A stretch of DNA of 64,000 bases from Helicobacter cinaedi CCUG 18818 = ATCC BAA-847 (GTDB taxonomy: Bacteria; Campylobacterota; Campylobacteria; Campylobacterales; Helicobacteraceae): positions 365,053 to 429,052 of the forward strand of contig NZ_DS990392.1 of assembly GCF_000155475.1 (NCBI RefSeq), given 5' to 3'. Below the pieces are notes generated by a model. The model saw nothing but the letters and a program-made list of their open reading frames with translations, did not search any database and had not been told where the DNA came from. Each line of letters starts with the position of its first letter. Within the stretch, counting starts at the first letter, position 1. Below, piece after piece: positions 8,648 to 17,880 of the stretch. The position numbers and the translations under genes are program-made.

Positions 8648-9514
8648 ATGCTGACACTTGTGCCAACCCCCATAGGAAACCTTGAAGACGTTACCTTGCG
8701 GGCGTTGGAAGCCATAAAGTCAGCTGATGTAATTTTGTGTGAAGATACAAGAGTGGCTAAAAAGCTTTTAGAGCTACTCATTTCACGCAATATCCTTGAA
8801 CTTCCAAATGAACAGAATCCTAAGGAATTTGTGGATTCTAAGCAAATCAAATCCTTTCACTCACATAATCAAGATGAGTTTCTCTCCATCTTGTCGCAGG
8901 ATTTTTTCAATACAAATGTCGTGTATCTTAGCGATGCGGGAATGCCTTGTATTAGTGATCCTGGTGCAAAGCTTGTATCTTATGCGATAGAACATCACAT
9001 TGCCTTTGATGTTTTGCCCGGGGCTTGTGCGTTAAATGTGGCATTTTGTGGGAGTGGTGTAGAATCTACACCATTTGTTTTTGTAGGATTTTTACCACAT
9101 AAAAAGCTAGAGCGACAAGCGAAACTTTTGCAGATTGCTAGGCTCAATATGGGCGGTGCGTATAGTGCGATTTGCTATGAAAGTCCGCATAGAATCTTAG
9201 AGACCTTGCAAGATATTGCATTTTTACTTCCACATACTCGCATTGCCGTGCAAAAAGAGCTTACAAAACTTCATCAGCAGCGATATTATGGCACAGCACA
9301 CGAGATTGGCACAATGCTAGAAGATTCTGTAATACGAGGAGAGTGGGTGCTTATCCTTGATTTTTCGCATACTTTGGAGCATAAGGAATATTCGCTAGAG
9401 TATGAGGAAGCCCTGATGCTTGATATTCCACCAAAGATTAAGGCAAAGATTCTAAGCAAGATGAGTGGTAAAAGTATCAAGCAATGCTATGAAGAAATTT
9501 TGAGTGCGGAGTAA
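8648..9514 (+). CDS. rsmI: 16S rRNA (cytidine-1402 2'-O) methyltransferase
   Basis: The 288-residue protein is an SAM-dependent methylase of the tetrapyrrole-methylase fold that modifies ribose of C1402 in the decoding centre. The family motifs are present in order: LVPTPIGNLEDVTLRAL, CEDTRVAKKLL, YLSDAGMPCISDPG, VLPGACAL, FVGFLPHK and CYESPHRI. It is packed between rpmE and rlmB in one operon. The insert after residue 40 is slightly longer than in E. coli RsmI. Confidence 0.95.
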   Translation: MLTLVPTPIGNLEDVTLRALEAIKSADVILCEDTRVAKKLLELLISRNILELPNEQNPKEFVDSKQIKSFHSHNQDEFLSILSQDFFNTNVVYLSDAGMPCISDPGAKLVSYAIEHHIAFDVLPGACALNVAFCGSGVESTPFVFVGFLPHKKLERQAKLLQIARLNMGGAYSAICYESPHRILETLQDIAFLLPHTRIAVQKELTKLHQQRYYGTAHEIGTMLEDSVIRGEWVLILDFSHTLEHKEYSLEYEEALMLDIPPKIKAKILSKMSGKSIKQCYEEILSAE

Positions 9515-9517
9515 GTA

Positions 9518-10210
9518 GTGATTATTTATGGTAAGCAGCCTATTTTGTATGCCATAGAGACTTGCCCTTGCAGTATTACAGAATTTTATCTCGCAAAAGA
9601 ATTGCCTAGAGATTTATTTTCACAACTTGCTAAATTAGACAAGCCCATTAAACGCGTGGATAATAAAAAAGCTCAAGCTCTCTCTCGTGGCGGTAATCAT
9701 CAAGGGATTCTCGCGCAAATTATCCCGCCACAAGCTTTAAGTCTTAAAGAACTAAAGGAGAAAGATTCACTTTTGGTGCTATGTGAGATTAGCGATGTGG
9801 GGAATATTGGCTCAATTTTTCGCACAGCTTACGCGTTGGGTGTGGGCGGAATAGTCATTTGTTTGCCAAGCCTTAGTCAAAAAGCGATAGAAGGTATAGT
9901 GCGTCTTTCAAGTGGGGCGTTTTTAAATATGCCTTATGGGGTTTTTACACAAGTCTTTGATGTGCTAAATGAGCTTAAAAATGCAAACTTTACCCTTGTA
10001 GGTGCGGATATGCGAGGGCAAGAGAGAATAGAAAATCCACAAAAATGGGCATTGTTTCTAGGAAGTGAATCTATGGGTTTATCAGCACGATTGAAGCACA
10101 AACTTGATACAATGCTCTCTATCAAAATGAAGCATCACTTTGATTCGCTCAATGTAGCGGTGGCTACGGGAATTTTAATAGATAGGATTAATTATGCAGG
10201 GAAACATTAA
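9518..10210 (+). CDS. rlmB: TrmH-family RNA 2'-O-ribose methyltransferase (RlmB-like)
   Basis: The 230-residue SpoU/TrmH-family enzyme has an N-terminal substrate-binding domain (IYGKQPILYAI) and the three trefoil-knot motifs: GNIGSIFRTAYALG, LGSESMGLS and SLNVAVATGILI. By similarity it would methylate 23S rRNA G2251. The start is GTG at 9518, three bases after the rsmI stop; there is no better ATG. The exact RNA target is inferred from family and from the RsmI neighbour. Confidence 0.88.
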   Translation: MIIYGKQPILYAIETCPCSITEFYLAKELPRDLFSQLAKLDKPIKRVDNKKAQALSRGGNHQGILAQIIPPQALSLKELKEKDSLLVLCEISDVGNIGSIFRTAYALGVGGIVICLPSLSQKAIEGIVRLSSGAFLNMPYGVFTQVFDVLNELKNANFTLVGADMRGQERIENPQKWALFLGSESMGLSARLKHKLDTMLSIKMKHHFDSLNVAVATGILIDRINYAGKH

Positions 10211-10211
10211 T

Positions 10212-11321
10212 ATGCAATTACTTGATGAGGAACTAGGGAAGCTTAAGGCAATTGGGCTAAAGGAGCTAAGCAAAACAACTAAACTTGCGAGTTCTAAGAT
10301 TGAAGATGTGCTAGAAAAGCGATTTGATAAGATTGATAGTGTGCGGGCAAAGGGCTTCATTGCGATTTTGGAGCGTGAGTATGGTGTTGATTTGCGTGAT
10401 TGGATTCTCTCTAAAGAGCAGTTGCAAAAGCCTGATATAAGTAGTGTTGCAGAGGTGATAAGCAAACAGGATCAAGAAGAGCGATCTCAAAAGCTTATTG
10501 AAAATGTAGCGATTGTGAGAGAAAAAGAAGAAGAGAGAAAGAAAGATTTACAAAAAGAGCGTGAGCATTACGTGATTGAGATTGCATTAAAAAATGAATC
10601 TAAAAGTAAGTCTCACGCAGAATCTTACTCTTGGCTTTATGTGATTTTAGGACTTGTTTTTCTTGCACTTATGGGATATTTTGCCTACAAGGCTTTTATG
10701 CAGGATAGTCCTATTCCGCCTACTTCGCAGTCTAGTAGCACAGCACAAAATGAGAATGATGAGGGGTATGATGGTGTATTTTTTGATGCAACAAAACCGC
10801 TAGATAATGCCCCAACACAACAAGCAGATAAGCCAACACAAAATACACAGGAAGTGCAATCTCAAGATGTGCCTTTAGAATCTACAAGTAAGGATTCTAT
10901 GCCACAAGCTTTAGCCCCACAAAATACAACAACGCAAACTCAAGAAACTCATCAATCAAGCCACCCAGAGCAAAATTTCTTTTTTAGCCCTAAGCCTAGT
11001 CAAGCAGATTCTCAAGCAGATAGTCAAAAGAAGCCGAGTGATAATATCTTATATATCCAAGCCGAGCAGGATTTGTGGCTTGGCGTGATTAATCTTGAGA
11101 CAGGAAGCAAGGAGCAGTTTGCATATAAAAATAGTTATGAGATTCCATTAAACAATAAAATGCTTTTTGTGATGGGGCATAGTGCATTTAAGCTCACACT
11201 CAATGGCGAGGAAGTAGCTCACGGGAGCAAACATCCAGTGAGAATGTATTTTGATGGCTCAAGCCTTGTAGATGTGAATTATACGCGTTTTAAACAGCTG
11301 AATGGTGGTCTTGAATGGTAA
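10212..11321 (+). CDS. Bitopic membrane protein with proline/glutamine-rich periplasmic linker
   Basis: I place the start at ATG 10212, preceded by AGGGAA; an in-frame ATG at 10194 inside rlmB has no ribosome site. The product is about 369 residues. It has a helical cytosolic N-terminal region of about 135 residues with a charged coiled-coil stretch, then one membrane helix (SWLYVILGLVFLALMGYFAY). A low-complexity Gln/Thr/Ser/Pro linker of about 110 residues leads to a C-terminal domain of about 85 residues (EQDLWLGVINLETGSKEQF...). The layout and C-terminal domain recall the RodZ periplasmic domain, but the N-terminus shows no clear HTH. Its position matches a hypothetical envelope gene after the rRNA methylase in H. 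pylori. Function unknown. Confidence 0.75.
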   Translation: MQLLDEELGKLKAIGLKELSKTTKLASSKIEDVLEKRFDKIDSVRAKGFIAILEREYGVDLRDWILSKEQLQKPDISSVAEVISKQDQEERSQKLIENVAIVREKEEERKKDLQKEREHYVIEIALKNESKSKSHAESYSWLYVILGLVFLALMGYFAYKAFMQDSPIPPTSQSSSTAQNENDEGYDGVFFDATKPLDNAPTQQADKPTQNTQEVQSQDVPLESTSKDSMPQALAPQNTTTQTQETHQSSHPEQNFFFSPKPSQADSQADSQKKPSDNILYIQAEQDLWLGVINLETGSKEQFAYKNSYEIPLNNKMLFVMGHSAFKLTLNGEEVAHGSKHPVRMYFDGSSLVDVNYTRFKQLNGGLEW

Positions 11322-12127
11322 GGCTTATCTTCATTCTTTTTTGTATTGTAGCGGGTGCGTGGGCTGATGCCTTTGATGATAAGATAAAAAATCTAATGGG
11401 GGAGCAAAGCTACCAAACAAACGCAAATTTCATTAATAGAATCTTTGCAAATAGAAATATATACTATACAGGCGGACGATTGGATATTGCTAAAATTGTT
11501 TATGCGCTAAAAAGTAATGGGCTACTTAGCTCGCGCTTTTCTCAACCAAGCGAGGTAAAACTTAGCTTTAGTGCAAGGACTAGTCCCGTGTTACTAACAA
11601 AGATTGGGAATAATATTTTAAGCACGATGGGATATTCATACTTTGTAGTAAGCAGAGCGGAGCTAAGTGGTGGGCTTTCAAGTGTGGAGTTTTCTTTTAA
11701 TACCGAGCATAGCCCTGATATGGGGATTATTGTTGATGAGTTAGGTAAAAGGGGTTTTGTTTGCCTTGATATTAATCGTATCAATGCACAGAAGTGGGAA
11801 TATATGCTTGAAGTCAATGAGTCGCGTCTGCCAAATACAAAATTCTTAGCAAAATCAGCAGCACTTAAATGGCGTGATGCCTCCGGGGAATATTGGGTCA
11901 GTGTCAATACAAGCGGAGATTTATATATACAGGCTGTGGATTTTCCAAAGTGGAATCCACATATTGTGTTGTATGATAAGAATCTTGGCATTATAGATAT
12001 GATAAGTAATGCCGGTAGTAATGAAAGCTTGAAAGTTAAGATTCCACAAGGTGTGAAGTTTGTGATGATTACAGATTATGATGGGGCGGAGAATCTTAAG
12101 GGTGGTATTGCTGTGAATTTGAAGTAG
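11315..12127 (+). CDS. Secreted periplasmic protein of unknown function
   Basis: The 270-residue protein has a Sec signal peptide (VRLIFILFCIVAGAWA, cleavage about residue 17) and a soluble mixed alpha/beta body with no domain I recognise. Its start overlaps the previous gene by seven bases, so the two are co-translated and probably act together at the inner membrane or in the periplasm. The pair follows the rRNA methylases in other Helicobacter genomes as well. Confidence 0.75.
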   Translation: MVRLIFILFCIVAGAWADAFDDKIKNLMGEQSYQTNANFINRIFANRNIYYTGGRLDIAKIVYALKSNGLLSSRFSQPSEVKLSFSARTSPVLLTKIGNNILSTMGYSYFVVSRAELSGGLSSVEFSFNTEHSPDMGIIVDELGKRGFVCLDINRINAQKWEYMLEVNESRLPNTKFLAKSAALKWRDASGEYWVSVNTSGDLYIQAVDFPKWNPHIVLYDKNLGIIDMISNAGSNESLKVKIPQGVKFVMITDYDGAENLKGGIAVNLK

Positions 12128-12156
12128 ATTATGAATCTAACAATGAGGAGAGAGCT

Positions 12157-13365
12157 ATGTTTGATGAGATTGAGTTTGACAAAATAAAGCGTTTGCCAAA
12201 ATATGTCTTTGCTGCAATTAATGAGATTAAACTTGAAATGCGTCGCAATAATGAAGATGTGATTGACTTTTCTATGGGGAATCCAGATGGTAAGACGCCT
12301 GAACATATTATCCAAAAGCTTTGTGAAGCCGCACAAAAAGATAAGAATCAAGGCTATTCTGTAAGCCGTGGAATCTACAAGTTGCGTTTAGCCATTTGTA
12401 ATTGGTATAAGCGGACTTATGGTGTGGATTTAGACCCAGAATCTGAAGCGTGTGTAACAATGGGGAGTAAAGAAGGCTATGTGCATTTAGTCCAAGCTAT
12501 TGCAAATGCTGGCGATAATGCCATTGTAGCCGAGCCTGCCTATCCTATTCATTATTATGCTTTTATTCTTAATGGAGCGAATGTCTCTACTTTTGGGCTA
12601 AAGTGGAATGATGAAATGGAGCTTGATGCAAATGATTTTTTTGCAAATATTAAAAGGGTGCTAAAAGAAGTAATGCCCCGTCCAAAATTTGTTGTTGTGA
12701 ATTTTCCGCATAATCCCACGACTATTGTTGTGTATAGGGAGTTTTATGAACGCTTAGTGGCTATGGCAAAGCAGGAGCGATTTTATATTATTTCGGACAT
12801 TGCGTATGCCGAGCTTTGCTTTGATGGCTTTAAAACACCAAGTATTTTAGAAATCCACGGAGCTAAAGATGTAGCTGTTGAGAGCTATACGCTGAGTAAA
12901 ACTTATAATATGGCAGGTTGGCGAGTTGGCTTTGTGGTGGGGAATAAGAAAATTATTGAAGCGTTGCAAAAGATTAAAAGCTGGATTGATTATGGAATCT
13001 ACACGCCTTTGCAAATTGCCTCTACTATCGCCCTTGATGGCGATCAAAGCTGTGTGGAAGAGATAAAGGGTAAGTATGAAAAGCGTATGGAAGTGCTGAT
13101 TAAGAGTTTTAAAGAAGCGGGTTGGGAGATGAAAAAACCAAAGGCAAGTATGTTTATTTGGGCAAAGTTGCCTGAATGTGTGGGTGATATGGGTAGCTTG
13201 GAATTTTCAAAAAGGCTTTTAAAAGAGGCAAAGATTGCTGTGAGTCCGGGTGTGGGCTTTGGGGATTATGGAGAAGGGTATGTGAGAATTGCGTTAATTG
13301 AAAATGAAAAGCGAATCCGCCAATCCGCACGGAATCTCAAGGCATTTTTGAAGCAATTTTCATAA
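12157..13365 (+). CDS. Class I PLP-dependent aminotransferase (AlaC / LL-DAP aminotransferase type)
   Basis: The 402-residue enzyme has the fold-type I signatures: substrate-loop DFSMGNPDGKTP, NFPHNPTT, the PLP-contacting SDIAYAELCFDG, and the Schiff-base lysine in LSKTYNMAGWRVGF. The sequence is of the type often annotated as LL-diaminopimelate aminotransferase or glutamate-pyruvate transaminase. The next gene is homoserine dehydrogenase, as in C. jejuni, which fits a role in aspartate-family or branched amino acid supply. Substrate specificity cannot be fixed from sequence. A strong GAGGAGAG site precedes the ATG. Confidence 0.88.
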   Translation: MFDEIEFDKIKRLPKYVFAAINEIKLEMRRNNEDVIDFSMGNPDGKTPEHIIQKLCEAAQKDKNQGYSVSRGIYKLRLAICNWYKRTYGVDLDPESEACVTMGSKEGYVHLVQAIANAGDNAIVAEPAYPIHYYAFILNGANVSTFGLKWNDEMELDANDFFANIKRVLKEVMPRPKFVVVNFPHNPTTIVVYREFYERLVAMAKQERFYIISDIAYAELCFDGFKTPSILEIHGAKDVAVESYTLSKTYNMAGWRVGFVVGNKKIIEALQKIKSWIDYGIYTPLQIASTIALDGDQSCVEEIKGKYEKRMEVLIKSFKEAGWEMKKPKASMFIWAKLPECVGDMGSLEFSKRLLKEAKIAVSPGVGFGDYGEGYVRIALIENEKRIRQSARNLKAFLKQFS

Positions 13366-13394
13366 GATTTTATTAAGATTTTAAGGATTATTTG

Positions 13395-14693
13395 ATGTCA
13401 AAGCTTGTTTTGGGAATGGTTGGCTTTGGGGTTGTTGGCTCCAGTGTGTTAAAGGCAATTTTAGCAAATGGTGAGATTATTAATGCAAGGGCAGGGAAGC
13501 AGATAGTTTTAAAAAGTATTGTTGTGCGTGATAAAGCAAAAGCGGCAAAAAAACTTGCCGATATGAATGCAAATGTAGCCCTTAGCACGAATATAGATGA
13601 GATTTTACAAGATAGTGAGATTGATGTTGTCATTGAGCTTATGGGCGGTGTGGAGTTTGCCTACACAATAGCACAAAGAGCATTGAAAGCAAAAAAAGCT
13701 TTTATCACCGCTAATAAGGCAATGTTAGCCTACCATAGAAGTGATATTGCACCCCTTGCGAGTGGTTTGCCTGTGGGCTTTGAAGCAAGCGTGTGTGGTG
13801 GCATACCCATTATACGCGTTTTGAAAGATGGCTTAAGTGCTAATCATATTTTAGCCATACGCGGGATTCTCAATGGCACGAGTAATTATATCCTAACTCA
13901 AATGCAGCAGTTTGGCAAAAACTTTGCCACCGCCCTTAAAGAAGCGCAGAATCTTGGCTATGCGGAGGCTGACCCTAGCCTTGATATTAATGGTGGCGAT
14001 GCGGGGCATAAGCTTTTAATCCTTGCTTCCCTTGCGTATGGAATCCACGCTATGCCCGAAGATATATTGATTGAAGGTATTGCTGATATAACGCCTGATG
14101 ATATGGAGTTTGCGAATGAATTTGGCTATGTGATTAAACTTCTAGGCATTGCTAAAAAGCAAGATGATGAAGTGGAGCTACGCGTCCATCCAAGTATGAT
14201 TAAAAAAAAATCTATGATTAGCAAGGTTGATGGCGTGATGAATGGCATTAGTGTGATAGGCGATTATGTGGGGGAGAGTATGTATTATGGAGCGGGAGCA
14301 GGAGGGGAAGCAACAGCAAGTTCGGTGATAAGTGATATTGTCGCTATTGCTAGGGGGGAGAGTGCGGCAATGCTTGGCTTTAGCCGACCTTTGGAAGAGG
14401 GTAAATTGCGACTGAAAGATAAAGAAAAGATTCACTCACGCTACTACATACGCCTTTATGTGAGAGATAAGCCCGGAGTGTTAGGGGAGGTAGCACAGAT
14501 TCTAGGGCGACATAATATTTCTATTGGTGCATTTTTGCAAAAAGAGACAGATAAGAAAAATATCGCCACAATGCTATTTTCTACACATCATTGCTTTGAA
14601 AGAGAGATAAATCACGCATTGTGTGAGCTTGAAAATATAGAATCCATTACCCAAAAGCCTTTCAAAATGCGGCTTGAAGATGAGTATGAGTAG
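13395..14693 (+). CDS. hom: Homoserine dehydrogenase
   Basis: The 432-residue enzyme reduces aspartate semialdehyde to homoserine on the path to threonine and methionine. It shows the NAD(P)-binding GFGVVGSSV near the N-terminus, the catalytic core (ITANKAMLA, GGIPIIRVLKDG, GTSNYILTQM, EADPSLDINGGDAGHK) and a C-terminal ACT domain from about residue 350 (RLYVRDKPGVLGEVAQIL) that usually gives threonine feedback control. I choose ATG 13395, seven bases after AAGGA, over the TTG just before it. A run of nine A (14202-14210) lies in the coding region. Confidence 0.96.
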   Translation: MSKLVLGMVGFGVVGSSVLKAILANGEIINARAGKQIVLKSIVVRDKAKAAKKLADMNANVALSTNIDEILQDSEIDVVIELMGGVEFAYTIAQRALKAKKAFITANKAMLAYHRSDIAPLASGLPVGFEASVCGGIPIIRVLKDGLSANHILAIRGILNGTSNYILTQMQQFGKNFATALKEAQNLGYAEADPSLDINGGDAGHKLLILASLAYGIHAMPEDILIEGIADITPDDMEFANEFGYVIKLLGIAKKQDDEVELRVHPSMIKKKSMISKVDGVMNGISVIGDYVGESMYYGAGAGGEATASSVISDIVAIARGESAAMLGFSRPLEEGKLRLKDKEKIHSRYYIRLYVRDKPGVLGEVAQILGRHNISIGAFLQKETDKKNIATMLFSTHHCFEREINHALCELENIESITQKPFKMRLEDEYE

Positions 14694-15030
14694 GGCAAAG
14701 GGCAAAGAGGCAGAAGACAAGGCGTGTGCGTTTTTGCGTGAAAATGGCTTTGAGATTATAGAGCGGAACTTTTTTGCACGATATGGGGAGATTGACATTA
14801 TCGCTCAAAGAGATGGAATCTTACATTTTATTGAAGTCAAAAGTGCGAGTGTTGGGGCTAAAAGTGGCTTTGAGCCTATTTATAACATCACGCCAAGCAA
14901 GATTGAAAAGCTTATATCCACAATAGGATTCTATCTTTCAACGCAGAATCTCACGCAAGAATATTGCCTTGATGCACTCATCATCAAAGGTGGGCATATT
15001 GAGTTTATAGAAAACATCACTTTGTGCTAG
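14686..15030 (+). CDS. YraN / UPF0102 family nuclease-fold protein
   Basis: About 114 residues from ATG 14686 (ATG 14680 and TTG 14674 are in frame too and overlap hom further). The endonuclease-like core is visible: KGKEAEDKACAFLRENGFEI, RYGEIDIIAQRDG and FIEVKSAS, with the acidic and lysine residues of the restriction-endonuclease fold. Family function is not established; a role in DNA processing is suspected. It follows hom as in H. pylori and C. jejuni. Its last four bases overlap the convergent small membrane gene. Confidence 0.87.
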   Translation: MSRAKGKEAEDKACAFLRENGFEIIERNFFARYGEIDIIAQRDGILHFIEVKSASVGAKSGFEPIYNITPSKIEKLISTIGFYLSTQNLTQEYCLDALIIKGGHIEFIENITLC

Positions 15031-15221
15031 TTGAATTTCTCACGCTCAATGCCAACTTTTTCTTGCAAGGCTTTGATTTCTTTGCTCATAGCCGCTGTGG
15101 CACTGACTTGGTTAATTAAGATGTAAATATTAATAAGGCTTAAAAGCAAAGTAGCAAACACACAAAACAACGCAATTTTAACCGCTCTTTTAGCGATTTT
15201 GTTTGAATCCTCTTCTCTCAT
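15027..15221 (-). CDS. Small membrane protein with C-terminal coiled coil
   Basis: The 64-residue protein has a charged N-terminus, one membrane helix (about residues 15-37) and a C-terminal segment of coiled-coil character (MSKEIKALQEKVGIERE). The ATG overlaps the stop of znuB by four bases (ATGA), so it belongs to the zinc operon. No named function; possibly a small accessory subunit of the transporter. Confidence 0.7.
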   Translation of the reverse strand: MREEDSNKIAKRAVKIALFCVFATLLLSLINIYILINQVSATAAMSKEIKALQEKVGIEREKFN

Positions 15222-16030
15222 AAAAGCCTCCTTGTAATTTTATGAATAAGTATAGCACTAAACATTCCAAGTGCCAACAGCACGACAATACACGCCCCAA
15301 TACTGACATTAAAATAATAGGCGATAAAAAACCCAGCCCACATAAAAATAAGTGAAATAAGCCACGAGATAAACATCATAGAGCCAAGCGAGTGGGAAAA
15401 GAGATTGGCAATATATGCAGGGATTGATAAAATCGCCAAAACAAGAATAAGCCCAGCCACGCTCATAGACAGCACCACACCAATGGCGATAAGCACAAAG
15501 ACAATGCTTATCCACATATTCACATTTAAGCCCTTTGTTTGACAAAACTCACTATCATAAAATAAGCCTAGAATCTCATAATAATACAGCCTAACAAAAA
15601 TGATAAGGAAAATATCAAATGCCGCCATTGCTATCATTTCATCTGTGCCAACAGCGAGAATTGAGCCAAAAAGATAGCTTGAAATATCGCTATTATATCC
15701 CGGACTTAAGTCAATAAGAATAATGCCTATTGCCATTCCAAATGCCCAGCTTGCACCCACATAGGCATCTAGCCTTTCTCTTTGGTATAAAAACGCATAG
15801 GCTAAAAATATCGCCATAAGCACCCCAAAGCACAACACTCCAAGCATCGTGCTAAAGCCACAAAAAAGAGCTAATCCAACACCGCCAAAAGCACTATGAG
15901 CTACGCCCCCAGCGATAAAGACATTTTTATTTGCCACAATCATAGAGCCGATGATTCCACTACAAATACTCACAAGAAATGATACAAATAATGCCACCCA
16001 TACGAATTGATATGAAAAGAGTTCAATCAT
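15218..16030 (-). CDS. znuB: Metal ABC transporter permease (ZnuB-like)
   Basis: The 270-residue integral membrane protein has about eight hydrophobic helices and the ABC-3 permease pattern (GSMIVANKNVFIAGGVAHSA, and VVLSMSVAGLILVLAILSIPA near the cytoplasmic coupling region). It forms the channel of a zinc or manganese importer with the ATPase and binding protein encoded just upstream; the ends overlap by four bases on each side. Zinc is the likely substrate because of the histidine-rich binding protein. Confidence 0.9.
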   Translation of the reverse strand: MIELFSYQFVWVALFVSFLVSICSGIIGSMIVANKNVFIAGGVAHSAFGGVGLALFCGFSTMLGVLCFGVLMAIFLAYAFLYQRERLDAYVGASWAFGMAIGIILIDLSPGYNSDISSYLFGSILAVGTDEMIAMAAFDIFLIIFVRLYYYEILGLFYDSEFCQTKGLNVNMWISIVFVLIAIGVVLSMSVAGLILVLAILSIPAYIANLFSHSLGSMMFISWLISLIFMWAGFFIAYYFNVSIGACIVVLLALGMFSAILIHKITRRLL

Positions 16031-16953
16031 AATTTTAAATCCTTGAGATTATCCATCGCTTTTTGTGGCGATAAATTGCGTAAATTTGCCTGTGAATTGC
16101 CACCATTGATTTTTATGGTAGCAAAGTCGTGCTTTGCTACTGCGGAAATTATGAGATTTGTTTTAGATTCTAAGTTTTTAGATTTTTCGCTACACTCAAA
16201 ATGACAAAGTGTGGAATCAACGCTATGATTACCCAAAGACGAATTGTTAGGTTGCATAGCAAAATGAGTTAGCAAATCTACTTCACAAATATGTCCACTC
16301 ATATCAAGCTCAAAATGTGGAATCTCGTGTATAACAGCATTCTTATTGACATAAAGCACCTTTTTGGCATAGCCAAGTGTGAGTGAAATATCGTGGCTTA
16401 CCACAACAATACTCATCGTGCGATTAAGCTTTTTGAGCAGTTCATAAATGCTTTTTTGTGCTTTAGAGTCAATATTTGCCGTTGGCTCATCAAGGATAAG
16501 AATCTGCGGATTATTCACAATTGCCCTTGCGATAAGCACCTTTTGCCGCTCTCCGCCTGATAGAGCATATAAGGGCTTTTTAGCAAGATGAGTGATTTCT
16601 AAAAGTTCCATTGCTTGAAAAATAGAACATTCACTCTTTTTTGGATTGAACCCAAAGATTCTAGGTTTAAGCAGCCCAAGGGCAATGGTATCTCTCACGC
16701 AAATGGGGAATTGTATATTGTGATAAGTCATTTGTGGGACATTGCCGATATGGCAGGGCTGTATATTTGAAGTGTAGCTAATCTCGCCCTTATTTGGCTT
16801 TAGTAGCCCAAGCAAAAGCTTTACAAATGTTGTCTTGCCCCCGCCATTTGGTCCTATCACCGCCCAAAAATCGCCAGATTCTAGCTTGAAGTTAATCTTT
16901 TCTAGCACATTTTCTGCCCCATAAGCAAAGCTTACATTTTTCATCTCTAGCAT
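16027..16953 (-). CDS. znuC: Metal ABC transporter ATPase (ZnuC-like) with an unusual C-terminal tail
   Basis: The 308-residue protein has Walker A GPNGGGKTT, a Q-loop in NVPQMT, the signature LSGGERQKV, Walker B ILILDEPT and the switch histidine VVSHD, all in the first about 205 residues. Family members usually end near residue 230-260. The last about 75 residues here (from the region of NNSSLGNHSVD) look unlike a protein domain and cover a 9-bp inverted repeat (16118-16140), as if a short repeat had been inserted and read through. The operon is znuA-znuC-znuB-small membrane protein. Confidence 0.88.
   Translation of the reverse strand: MLEMKNVSFAYGAENVLEKINFKLESGDFWAVIGPNGGGKTTFVKLLLGLLKPNKGEISYTSNIQPCHIGNVPQMTYHNIQFPICVRDTIALGLLKPRIFGFNPKKSECSIFQAMELLEITHLAKKPLYALSGGERQKVLIARAIVNNPQILILDEPTANIDSKAQKSIYELLKKLNRTMSIVVVSHDISLTLGYAKKVLYVNKNAVIHEIPHFELDMSGHICEVDLLTHFAMQPNNSSLGNHSVDSTLCHFECSEKSKNLESKTNLIISAVAKHDFATIKINGGNSQANLRNLSPQKAMDNLKDLKL
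16118..16140. repeat. Inverted repeat inside the znuC C-terminal coding region
   Basis: GTAGCAAAG and CTTTGCTAC form a perfect 9-bp stem with a TCGTG loop. It lies in the extra C-terminal tail of ZnuC and looks like the core of a short REP-type element. No second copy was noticed in this window. Confidence 0.55.
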
Positions 16954-17870
16954 TATTTGTTTCTCTCTTTGCTAAAGTGCTTTTCTAGGCATTCTTGTAG
17001 TTTGGGATTATTCTCATCAAGGGATAGGGCGATTTGACACGCATAGAGAGCAAAGGAGTTAAGCCATTGGGATTTGAGTGGATTGAGAGTAAGAATTTCA
17101 AGCTTTAATTCATTCGCAAGGCTTTGGACGCGAGATTTTGAATATTGTGGTTGGATAAAAAGGGCTTTGATTTGTCTTTGTTTAATCTGTGCGATAAGCT
17201 CTCTCAAGTCTCTACCCTTAGCTTCTTTGCCATCTTTTTCTATGCTTAATTCTTCTAAGTCAAAATCCCTAGCAAAATCCCCAAAGGCTGGGTGATACAC
17301 AAGAAAGCTTTTTGTTGCGTATTTGGCAAAAAGATTTTGAGCTTGAATATAAATCTGCTCAAGCTCTTTTGTAAGTTGTGTTGATTGTGTGGTAAAAAAG
17401 TCTTTATGCGTTGGTTGCAAGGTGCTTAGAATCTTGGCAATGAATGCTATTTGTGCTTGGGATTCTTTAAGAGAAAGCCAGATATGTGGATTGTGAGTGT
17501 GTGTGCTAGAATGTTTAGAATCTTGCGAGTGAGAAAGTGAGCTAGAATCTAAAGTGTGAGCGTGAGATTCTGAGAGATTATAATATTTTAGTTTTGGATT
17601 AATGCTGTGGAATTTCTTAAGCCAAGTGGATTCTAGAGGCATTCCCACGCCAAAAAACACTTCAGCATTTTGAATATGCTTCATTTGTTGTATATTTGGC
17701 TCATAGATTTCAGGGGATTTGCTAGGCGGGACAAGCACTTCTACTTCTACATATTCTTTGCCGATAGATTCTAGCATTTGCTTTTGTGGCAGAACACTCA
17801 CAAGCACCTTAATAGGCTCGGCATAGCCACAAAGACAGAGTAAAAGTAAAATATAAGCTATTTTTTTCAT
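16953..17870 (-). CDS. znuA: Metal ABC transporter substrate-binding protein (ZnuA-like)
   Basis: The 305-residue protein has a signal peptide (cleavage about residue 17) and the cluster A-I metal-binding fold. A histidine-rich loop at about residues 102-127 ends in THTHNPHIWLS, which supplies one ligand; VYHPAFGDFARDF supplies another. At the position of the usual first histidine the sequence reads SPEIYEP, with Glu instead of His. His-rich loops are typical of zinc-specific members. It is the first gene of the transporter operon and shares one base with znuC. Confidence 0.9.
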   Translation of the reverse strand: MKKIAYILLLLCLCGYAEPIKVLVSVLPQKQMLESIGKEYVEVEVLVPPSKSPEIYEPNIQQMKHIQNAEVFFGVGMPLESTWLKKFHSINPKLKYYNLSESHAHTLDSSSLSHSQDSKHSSTHTHNPHIWLSLKESQAQIAFIAKILSTLQPTHKDFFTTQSTQLTKELEQIYIQAQNLFAKYATKSFLVYHPAFGDFARDFDLEELSIEKDGKEAKGRDLRELIAQIKQRQIKALFIQPQYSKSRVQSLANELKLEILTLNPLKSQWLNSFALYACQIALSLDENNPKLQECLEKHFSKERNK

Positions 17871-17880
17871 TGAGCTTCTT

